Assembly: GCF_900109745.1 (NCBI RefSeq)
Contig: NZ_FOAV01000005.1
Coordinates: 310,001-374,000, forward strand
Length of the DNA stretch: 64,000 nt
Origin: Roseateles sp. YR242
Lineage (GTDB): Bacteria; Pseudomonadota; Gammaproteobacteria; Burkholderiales; Burkholderiaceae_C
Direction: 5' to 3'
Made by a program: the position numbers and the translations under genes. Shown here in pieces: positions 58,943 to 64,000 of the stretch; positions within the stretch are counted from its first letter, which is position 1; each line of letters opens with the position of its first letter. Under the pieces are notes generated by a model that saw only the letters and a program-made list of their open reading frames with translations, ran no database searches and was not told the DNA's origin.

Positions 58943-59328
58943 GCTGCACGCTCCAGCCGCTTGAGAACCGAAAGAGTGTTGGTGGTCTGGATGGTCATCC
59001 CAGCCTCCAGAAGCACTTCAGCCATCAGCTCACCGGCACGCGTCAGGCCGCCAAAGCCGTTTGGCTCCCCCTTGTGATTGGTGAACCAGAACACCAGGCC
59101 GCGGTCCCGAAGCCCGCGCAGGGAGTCACCCTGAACGATGTTGATGTTTGCCGGAGACTCAGGATTGAAACTGCCGCTCTCACGGATCTGCGAGAAGGTG
59201 GCGCCGTACTGGGGCTTGCCGAATCGGTCCTCATGCGCCTTGAGGCGAAGAAGGGTGTTGCATTGCCGCTTGGACAATGTGAGGGCGAAGGCGACGCCGG
59301 TGGTCGCCTCTGCAAATGTGGCGTTCAT
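58939..59328 (-). CDS. Hypothetical protein, DNA-binding-like C-terminus
   Basis: 129 residues from ATG 59328 (MNATFAEATTGVAFALTLSKRQCNTLLRL). The second half SLRGLRDRGLVFWFTNHKGEPNGFGGLTRAGELMAEVLLEAG has a winged-helix-like wing. Not recognised. It follows the LexA-like gene. Confidence 0.65.
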   Translation of the reverse strand: MNATFAEATTGVAFALTLSKRQCNTLLRLKAHEDRFGKPQYGATFSQIRESGSFNPESPANINIVQGDSLRGLRDRGLVFWFTNHKGEPNGFGGLTRAGELMAEVLLEAGMTIQTTNTLSVLKRLERAA

Positions 59329-59546
59329 ACGGTCTCCAGGTCGAAGATGCCCCGGGGAACGCCCGGAATCAGTCGGATGGCGCCGGCCTTTTCCAGGCGG
59401 CGGAGGATTTCGTGGGCTGCATTCACGGAGCGCCACTTGAAGTGCCGAGCGATCTCCACGCAGGTGGGTGGCATCTGGTTGGTGGTGCGGTACTGGCGGA
59501 TGAACGCGAGCACCTTGGCCTGGGTGTCGGTGACTGCGACGGTCAT
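59325..59546 (-). CDS. Stand-alone LexA-type DNA-binding domain
   Basis: 73 residues: MTVAVTDTQAKVLAFIRQYR, then MPPTCVEIARHFKWRSVNAAHEILRRLEKAGAIRLIPGVPRGI. Almost every landmark of the LexA N-terminal winged helix is present (MPPT, EIA, RSxNAAxE, LEKxGxI, RGI). The dimerisation/S24 peptidase domain is absent. It could bind SOS boxes or phage operators without RecA control. It is encoded beside rdgC. Confidence 0.82.
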   Translation of the reverse strand: MTVAVTDTQAKVLAFIRQYRTTNQMPPTCVEIARHFKWRSVNAAHEILRRLEKAGAIRLIPGVPRGIFDLETV

Positions 59547-59650
59547 TCCCAGTCCTCCAGGTCATCGGCCAGCAGCTCGGCTGCCAGCCAGCTCATGCCA
59601 AGCCAGATCGCGGTGATCGCGCCGGCCACCCAGTGAAGAAGGCGCGTCAT
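59543..59650 (-). CDS. Tiny single-span membrane protein
   Basis: 35 residues: MTRLLHWVAGAITAIWLGMS then WLAAELLADDLEDWE. ATGA overlaps on both sides with rdgC and the LexA-like gene support it. Function unknown. Confidence 0.6.
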   Translation of the reverse strand: MTRLLHWVAGAITAIWLGMSWLAAELLADDLEDWE

Positions 59651-60789
59651 GGCGACTCCCTTTCGAGCAGGTGGAACCTGAATGACTCGTCTGGGAGTGA
59701 GATCACTTCCACCTCCATCAGGTTGTGTAGAACCGTGCTGGCGCGGCTCTCGCCCATCTGGAAGGCAGTCATCAGAATGGCGCGGGTCAGATAACCGCGC
59801 ACGCGGGCGAGCTTCAGAATCTCATCCAACGATGGGGACGGGTTTGGCGCGGACTTTGGCGCGTCCTCAGCGGCGACCTTCTGGGACTGGCCCGCGAAGT
59901 CCAGTTCCCCACCCAGCGCGTCGATCAGCGCAGGGATCAGCTGCGACAGCTCGCCGGTGGCCAGGGCCATGTCAACGTCGAAGGCTTCATCCTTGGCGGG
60001 CTTGTCCCGGCCGTCGAACACCACGTCCAGGAACTTGATTCCCTTGATCTGCAGGGTGTCGGTCAGCGTGAAGCTGATCCGCTCCTTGAAGGTCATCGCC
60101 AGCCGCGTCGGCATCTTCCCGGCCATCAGGTGGGCCTTCACGTCATCGCGGTCCAGGTTGTGGCGGCCGTACTTCACTACCGACTTCATCTCGTCGGCGG
60201 CCTTCAACTCGCAGTCGCGGTCAATCACGAAGTGCTCGGGCGGCACGCCGTCCATCAGCCAGGCGCCCATGCACGCAGCTGGCGATTCAGCGGACTGCAG
60301 AAGGTGCAGGTTCAGCGACGGGTCTGCCTTGATCAGTAGGCTGATGAGTTCGTCTGCCTTGCTGATGCTCCCCGCCTCCACCATCACCAGCCGCAGGGCC
60401 GGCGAGATCCAAACCCGTAGGTGCGACTTCGTGGTGAAGGCCTGCGGCAGCAGGTCCAGAACCACCTGCTCCTTGATGTCCGCCAGCTGCTTCTTCCCCG
60501 GCTTGCGGCCGGTCTCGTCGTAGTACTGCTCGGCGCGCTCTTCCGCCACCTCGCGCACCACGGCGCCAGGGAGGATTCGCTTCTCCAGGCGCAGGCTCAG
60601 CAGCCAATGTCCGTCGATTTGCTCCAACAGCGCGCCGCCCTCCTCTCCACGCGGCGACACCCAGCCAGCCGACAGCGCCTGCGTGGCGCCACAGGGCGCG
60701 AAGCAGTCACGCTCCAGCGAGTCCTGGAACAGATCAGCATTCGGCGACCAGTCGGCGCCGATGCGGTACAAAATGAGCTGCTTGAACAT
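59647..60789 (-). CDS. rdgC: Recombination-associated protein RdgC with C-terminal winged-helix extension
   Basis: 380 residues, longer than the usual about 300. MFKQLILYRIGADW..., AGWVSPRG, LLSLRLEKRILPGAVVREVAEERAEQ and MGAWLMDGVPPEHFVIDRDCELK are RdgC landmarks. Residues about 318-370 (SLDEILKLARVRGYLTRAILMTAFQMGESRASTVLHNLMEVEVIS) look like a winged helix similar to FtsK gamma domains. RdgC forms a ring on DNA and blocks RecA. The phage copy may limit SOS and recombination. The fusion is seen; its effect is inference. Confidence 0.9.
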   Translation of the reverse strand: MFKQLILYRIGADWSPNADLFQDSLERDCFAPCGATQALSAGWVSPRGEEGGALLEQIDGHWLLSLRLEKRILPGAVVREVAEERAEQYYDETGRKPGKKQLADIKEQVVLDLLPQAFTTKSHLRVWISPALRLVMVEAGSISKADELISLLIKADPSLNLHLLQSAESPAACMGAWLMDGVPPEHFVIDRDCELKAADEMKSVVKYGRHNLDRDDVKAHLMAGKMPTRLAMTFKERISFTLTDTLQIKGIKFLDVVFDGRDKPAKDEAFDVDMALATGELSQLIPALIDALGGELDFAGQSQKVAAEDAPKSAPNPSPSLDEILKLARVRGYLTRAILMTAFQMGESRASTVLHNLMEVEVISLPDESFRFHLLERESP

Positions 60790-61073
60790 CAGATGGCCTC
60801 CACGGATTCGGTGTGTCGGTCGATGGCCGCCTGCAGGTCGGCATCGCTGAAGCGGAAATGGCGGGCGGTGGCGTAGAGCACCTCACGCGGCGGCACATCG
60901 GCCTCGCGGAGGGCCCACAGGAATTGGCAGACGGCTGCGGACTCGATCGCCACGCACACCTCGTCGGTGGTGACGCCGAACTGATGGGCTACGGCGACGA
61001 CTGCGTCAGCGCGCGGCACCATGTCCAGTGCCAGGAACTGCGAGACGGCCTCTTTGCGTTGAGCGAAGCACAT
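60789..61073 (-). CDS. Hypothetical helical protein
   Basis: 94 residues (MCFAQRKEAVSQFLALDMVPRADAVVAVAHQFG...), helical, with VTTDEVCVAIESAAVCQFLWAL. GGAGG 5 nt before the ATG. It lies between CII-like regulator and rdgC. Not recognised. Confidence 0.65.
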   Translation of the reverse strand: MCFAQRKEAVSQFLALDMVPRADAVVAVAHQFGVTTDEVCVAIESAAVCQFLWALREADVPPREVLYATARHFRFSDADLQAAIDRHTESVEAI

Positions 61074-61083
61074 GGCGACCTCC

Positions 61084-61569
61084 TCAGGCCACGCGCAAAC
61101 GCGCCGGCTTGGATTGCTCGTGGCGGGCCTCGGCCCAGGCCTGCAGCTTCAGGATCGCGGCCTGCGCGTCCGCACACCGGCCGTGGATGTCCTTGAGCTC
61201 GTTGTGCGTGATGTCGTTGTCAGCCGCTGCACTGCTCACCGTCTCCACGAACTCGCCGAACTCTTTGATGCAGGACACGAGGTGCTTCGAGCACTCGCCC
61301 GGCTCCTGGCCCGCCAGCGGGTTCTTGAGAAGGACGTAGCCCATCTCCTCGGCCATTTCGAAGAGGGCGCCGTGGTCGCCCGTGATGTCCATGATCTGGA
61401 GCATCTCTTGAGGGCTGCAGTGGGTATCGGTCCGGTCCGGATTGACCTTCGCCATGAGGACAACGTCACTCATGATCTTGTCTCGGCCATTGCTCATTGC
61501 TGCTGCCAAGGCCTTGGTGCCCAGCTTGAATTCCTTCACAGCACGCTGGAGGGCTCGGGTGACGTTCAT
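61084..61569 (-). CDS. CII-like phage regulatory protein (CP76 family)
   Basis: 161 residues from ATG 61569 (MNVTRALQRAVKEFKLGTKALAAAM), with GGAG upstream. HCSPQEMLQIMDITGDHGALFEMAEEMGYVLLKNP is the mark of the phage regulatory CII/CP76 family. In lambdoid and P2-like phages such proteins favour lysogeny by activating repressor transcription. Target sites were not found. Confidence 0.85.
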   Translation of the reverse strand: MNVTRALQRAVKEFKLGTKALAAAMSNGRDKIMSDVVLMAKVNPDRTDTHCSPQEMLQIMDITGDHGALFEMAEEMGYVLLKNPLAGQEPGECSKHLVSCIKEFGEFVETVSSAAADNDITHNELKDIHGRCADAQAAILKLQAWAEARHEQSKPARLRVA

Positions 61570-61664
61570 ACGGGACTCCGTTGTTTCGCTCGCAGGGAAA
61601 ACGTTGAATCGAGGCCGCTCCTGTCCGACCATTCACGCCATGGACAGGGAGCAAGAAGAAAAAC

Positions 61665-61690
61665 CCCCGGGCGGTCAGGCCCGGGGAAAA
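61665..61690 (-). terminator. Terminator after the Cro-like gene
   Basis: Stem CCCCGGGC / GCCCGGGG with a 6-nt loop, followed by GTTTTTC on the minus strand. It corresponds to lambda tR1 in position. Confidence 0.85.
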
Positions 61691-61720
61691 ACCTCAGGCA
61701 GCCGCGGCGTCAAGACGCGG

Positions 61721-61861
61721 ATGGGATCTGAGGAGGGAGGGATCTCTGAATGGGAGAAGGCCGGGGCGTCGCTGTCCTTCTGGATCGGCCGCATCAAGAC
61801 GGCCGTCGAGAAGGAGTACGCGGCGGAATACATGGCCAAGGTCCAGGAATTGAGGCGATGA
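61721..61861 (+). CDS. Possible small protein on the plus strand
   Basis: 46 residues (MGSEEGGISEWEKAGASLSF...WIGRIKTAVEKEYAAEYMAKVQELRR). It has natural composition and an amphipathic helix but no ribosome site, and lies opposite the cro-cII transcript. Weak call. Confidence 0.3.
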   Translation: MGSEEGGISEWEKAGASLSFWIGRIKTAVEKEYAAEYMAKVQELRR

Positions 61862-61872
61862 GCGTTCATGGC

Positions 61873-62112
61873 TCAGGCGGCCTGCTCTGCGGCGTCCGCA
61901 AGCTCGGGCCAGATCTCGCGCCAGTCCTTGGGGCGCAGGTCTCGGCGCGTTACGGCACCACCTGTGGCTCTCTCGATCTCGACGCACCGCACCGGCGGCA
62001 CAGGCCTGTCCTCGGAGGCCCACTGGCTCAGGAGGGGGGCGGGGATTCCGGTGGCCTTGGCCAGCTTGGCCTGGGCCCCATGTTCCTGGGCGAAGAAGTC
62101 GGAGAGGTGCAT
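61873..62112 (-). CDS. Cro/YdaS-like repressor
   Basis: 79 residues: MHLSDFFAQEHGAQAKLAKATGIPAPLLSQWASEDRPVPPVRCVEIERATGGAVTRRDLRP is a helix-turn-helix of the YdaS/Cro type (residues 15-45), with the RxxLRP end common in this family. Its start has no Shine-Dalgarno and begins at or next to the predicted transcription start, so it is probably translated from a leaderless mRNA. It is the first gene of the early operon. Confidence 0.88.
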   Translation of the reverse strand: MHLSDFFAQEHGAQAKLAKATGIPAPLLSQWASEDRPVPPVRCVEIERATGGAVTRRDLRPKDWREIWPELADAAEQAA

Positions 62113-62188
62113 GCGCTAAAGTTTAGCGATGCGCTAAATTCTGTCAATAGCGATACGCGAATTCCTTCCGTTAGCAACCCGCTAAACA
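62112..62188. promoter_or_regulatory. Immunity region: early promoter and operators
   Basis: Minus-strand promoter: TTGACA (62147-62142), 16 bp, TAAACT (62125-62120). Operator-like sites: palindrome GCTAAA-G-TTTAGC (62115-62127), GCGCTAAAT (62131-62139), ATACGCGAA (62153-62161) and TTAGC-AACCC-GCTAA (62171-62185). The first palindrome overlaps the -10 and the start codon of the Cro-like gene. A rightward promoter for the repressor should lie in the same region. Confidence 0.75.
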
Positions 62189-62196
62189 ATTCCGGG

Positions 62197-62823
62197 ATGC
62201 AACTGATCGAAGAGATCTATCGCGCCAGGCTCAAGCTACTGGCGAATGAGGCGGGAAGCCAACGGGCCCTGGCGGAGCGCATAGGAAAGTCGCCAGCGCA
62301 GATCAGCCAATGGATCAACGGCTCCAAGGACTCCAAGACCGGGCGGCCTCGCTCAATGGATCGCAGCACCGTTCGCGAGATTGAGTTGCGGTTCCCGAAA
62401 CCCGAAGGTTGGATGGATCAGCCGGTGGTGATGGAGGAAACAGGGGCGCAAGTCGGAAGCCGCGCCGCGCCCCTGGCCGGGCTAGCGGGAATCATCGATA
62501 TTGATGGCCTGGCGACCTGGCTCACCAGCCAGTCGGCCGAGCAACGCGCGCACATTGGCGTGGTGCTCCAGGAGCTGGCTAAATATCCAGACAGCAACCT
62601 GGCACGGTCTGCCGCCACGAAAGCATTAGGCGGGGCTGTGGCTCCTGCCCCCTCACCGATTCCGACCTGGCGAGATGCAGCGGTGGAGCTGCTGACGGAA
62701 CTCCACCTTGAGCGTGAACTTGTGGACCCGAAGACCATCGTGGACCACATAGATAGGGTGTATTCCGACCGCGTTGCTCAGGCTCGCGCGAAATCCGCAC
62801 GCACAGAGCCTGTGCGGGCGTGA
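62197..62823 (+). CDS. Prophage repressor-type HTH protein, no S24 domain
   Basis: 208 residues (MQLIEEIYRARLKLLANEAGSQRALAERIGKSPAQISQWINGSKDSKTGRPRSMDRSTVREIELRF). N-terminal HTH at residues 20-45. The C-terminal part (residues 75-208) is helical, and I see no Ser-Lys peptidase motif. It is divergent from cro, the position of cI. Without the peptidase, RecA-driven self-cleavage would not work, so induction may need another signal. Confidence 0.82.
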   Translation: MQLIEEIYRARLKLLANEAGSQRALAERIGKSPAQISQWINGSKDSKTGRPRSMDRSTVREIELRFPKPEGWMDQPVVMEETGAQVGSRAAPLAGLAGIIDIDGLATWLTSQSAEQRAHIGVVLQELAKYPDSNLARSAATKALGGAVAPAPSPIPTWRDAAVELLTELHLERELVDPKTIVDHIDRVYSDRVAQARAKSARTEPVRA

Positions 62824-62932
62824 TTTGATCGGGGTGTGGTGTCCATGACGCCACACACATAAGGGGGATAGCTGTAAGGCAGCATCGGCGAGAACTAATA
62901 AAAGTGACACCTCGCGCCAATGCTGTGGTGCC

Positions 62933-63211
62933 ATGCCCCAGAAGTACCCTCCCCCACCCATCACCATCCAGACGGAAGTCACTCAGTTCGCGATGACTGC
63001 TGAGGGCGACATCATCTACCACCCCTTGAAGAAGCCACCAGCCAGCGTGGCCGTGGCCTGCAAGATTGAGGGGTGCGGAACGCTCAATTGGCCCCATTCC
63101 ACCGTGTGCTCAGGGTGCGCGCATGACCGCCGCTGGTGGGTCAAGCACCTATTCCGCGTCGCCGTTTTAATTTTGTTACTTCTGATACTCGCGGGCGAGT
63201 TTGTACGGTGA
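62933..63211 (+). CDS. Small zinc-ribbon membrane protein
   Basis: 92 residues. CKIEGCGTLNWPHSTVCSGC gives a C-x4-C-x11-C-x2-C zinc ribbon, then HLFRVAVLILLLLILAGEFV is a C-terminal membrane span. It is on the repressor side and probably expressed in lysogens. Superinfection exclusion is a possible role. Confidence 0.7.
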   Translation: MPQKYPPPPITIQTEVTQFAMTAEGDIIYHPLKKPPASVAVACKIEGCGTLNWPHSTVCSGCAHDRRWWVKHLFRVAVLILLLLILAGEFVR

Positions 63212-63317
63212 ACGGATTCGCCGCCAGAATCCCGACATGGGAAGCACTAGGGATTTCACCTACATCACTGTTTGCTGGGGCCTCGCGATCATGGGGGCTC
63301 ATGGGAGCAAAACAGCA

Positions 63318-63524
63318 ATGCACAGCAACGAACAGCCAACCGGCAACGACGTGATCGACAAGATCCTGTCCAAGGTGAAAGACGAGGGAGCCCAGCGGCA
63401 GATCCGGGACGCAGCAGGCAAGCTGCCTGGCGTCACCATCGCGGGGAACATTGAGAATTTCGCGTTCACGATGAACGGGCCGATCACCTTCCCCGCCCCA
63501 ACGCCCCGCCGCCGCCGACCCTGA
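63318..63524 (+). CDS. Hypothetical small protein
   Basis: 68 residues from ATG 63318 (MHSNEQPTGNDVIDKILSKVKDEGAQRQI), with GGGAG upstream. Helical N-terminus, then beta strands (GVTIAGNIENFAFTMNGPITF) like an amphipathic beta-helix turn, and a basic Pro/Arg tail. The frame is open to 63201, so longer starts are possible. Confidence 0.55.
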   Translation: MHSNEQPTGNDVIDKILSKVKDEGAQRQIRDAAGKLPGVTIAGNIENFAFTMNGPITFPAPTPRRRRP

Positions 63525-63622
63525 CAACGGTCAACTACAGCGCAAAAACTTCGCAAACATCAACCATGCCGGCGCCGCTTCTATTGCCCGCCTTGGCAGT
63601 TTGTATATACACTGAGGGTCCT

Positions 63623-63910
63623 ATGCTTCCGCTGATCATCTCGGCATCTGTCCTGACGAAGCTTCGAGACAAGCACCACGTGGAGCGTAGGGAGGTGGAG
63701 CAGGCCTTTGAAAATAAGTGCGGCTCTTACCTAATTGATGGACGTGAAGACCATCAGACTGATCCAGCAACTCTCTGGTTCGTTGCACCCACTAACAAAG
63801 GAAGGCAACTTAAGGTCATTTTCATCTTCATTGACGGAAACGCCCACTTGAAATCAGCGTACACCGCCGACGCAGATGCGATCAGCATCTATGACGAAGT
63901 GGGCAAGTGA
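63623..63910 (+). CDS. BrnT-like toxin family protein (annotated elsewhere as ADP-ribosyl-(dinitrogen reductase) hydrolase)
   Basis: 95 residues from ATG 63623 (MLPLIISASVLTKLRDKHHVERREVEQAFENK), with GAGGG upstream. HHVERREVEQAFENKCGSYLIDGREDHQTDPATLWFVAPTNKGRQLKVIFIFID has the order seen in small BrnT/RelE-fold proteins: helix with xVxxxEVExAF, then beta strands with NxGRxLKV. A partner gene begins 21 bp downstream. Toxin role is inferred from fold and context. Confidence 0.7.
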   Translation: MLPLIISASVLTKLRDKHHVERREVEQAFENKCGSYLIDGREDHQTDPATLWFVAPTNKGRQLKVIFIFIDGNAHLKSAYTADADAISIYDEVGK

Positions 63911-63931
63911 ATAACCGGATGGGAGTCCGTT

Positions 63932-64000
63932 ATGACCAACGAAGCAATCCGAGGCACCACGGAGGCTTGGGAATCTGGCCAGCTCGGTGCAAGTAAGGCC
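63932..64000 (+). CDS. Start of a probable antitoxin gene, cut by window edge
   Basis: The first 23 residues are MTNEAIRGTTEAWESGQLGA followed by SKA, with GGGAG upstream of the ATG. It begins 21 bp after the BrnT-like gene, the spacing of an antitoxin in such pairs. Only the N-terminus is visible. Confidence 0.6.
   Translation, partial: MTNEAIRGTTEAWESGQLGASKA

Larger units (their letters stand above)
18789..64000. mobile_element. Lambdoid siphovirus-type prophage (left junction in view, right end outside)
   Basis: The element begins at the tRNA-Pro 3' fragment and runs off the right edge, so at least 45.2 kb is present. Its modules are immunity and early genes on the right, head and tail genes in the middle, and lysis and accessory genes at the left. 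The gene set (TerS/TerL, DUF4055 portal, G/GT chaperones, tape measure, L/M/K/J-like tip, holin-endolysin-Rz) indicates a long non-contractile tail. No integrase is visible; it should lie beyond 64000. All core structural genes appear intact. Confidence 0.93.

Noticed and set aside
56757-58964. Plus-strand open frame of 735 codons
   Set aside because: Exact antisense of the C5-methyltransferase gene, whose motifs are unambiguous.
61675-61869. Minus-strand 64-codon frame just after the Cro-like gene
   Set aside because: It ends inside the terminator stem at 61665-61690 and has no ribosome site or family; a shadow of the opposite strand is as likely.

Overview
The window is high-GC DNA from a betaproteobacterium, most likely in the Burkholderiales (Roseateles/Rubrivivax-type). 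This rests on gene content, codon use and the tRNA-Pro sequence; the species cannot be read from the sequence. It splits into about 18.8 kb of host chromosome and about 45 kb of a lambdoid siphovirus-type prophage that runs off the right edge.

Host part (1-18788). It opens with the N-terminal part of pxpA (5-oxoprolinase subunit A), then a proline/glycine-betaine ABC importer on the minus strand (proV, proW, proX), with a hexanucleotide microsatellite and 13-bp repeats between proW and proX. Next come a DUF481 outer-membrane protein, an IF-1 paralogue, a cold-shock protein, an acyltransferase-3 membrane protein, a Tat-exported PhoX-type phosphatase, an iron-uptake pair (TonB-dependent siderophore receptor and PepSY reductase-like protein) with a DUF2946 protein upstream, an APC amino-acid permease, a second acyltransferase and a periplasmic solute-binding protein. 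A strong terminator and the 3' end of tRNA-Pro(UGG) mark the left prophage junction.

Prophage (18789-beyond 64000). Almost everything is on the minus strand, transcribed from the immunity region at 62.1 kb towards the attachment site at 18.8 kb. Early genes (about 61-48 kb) are tightly packed with ATGA-type overlaps: a Cro/YdaS-like regulator, a CII-like regulator, RdgC with a C-terminal winged-helix extension, a stand-alone LexA DNA-binding domain, a C5 and an N6/N4 DNA methyltransferase, replication proteins, NinB, NinG, and a zinc-finger protein placed where a late antiterminator (Q) would be. Late genes (46-23.5 kb) follow the usual order: TerS, TerL, portal, head morphogenesis, scaffold, major capsid, connectors, tail terminator, tail tube, G/GT chaperones with a -1 frameshift site, tape measure, tip proteins, and the long J-type host-specificity protein. 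The lysis block (23.4-21.5 kb) has holin, SAR endolysin and nested Rz/Rz1 spanins, with a dATP/dGTP diphosphohydrolase-like gene inserted. The left end has an HTH-metallophosphoesterase fusion and three small genes.

The immunity region has divergent promoters with GCTAA-type operators. The same motif recurs around a promoter at the far left end of the prophage. Rightward genes include a repressor without a visible S24 peptidase, a zinc-ribbon membrane protein, and a BrnT-like toxin-antitoxin-type pair cut by the window edge. The integrase and the other attachment site must lie beyond 64000. The observations most worth a second look are a 154-residue protein carrying a minimal protein-kinase motif series, the stand-alone LexA domain next to RdgC, the seven-unit repeat in the C5 methyltransferase, a covarying hairpin at two operon boundaries, a gene-free 930-bp stretch that may encode an RNA, and the many terminator hairpins inside the late operon.
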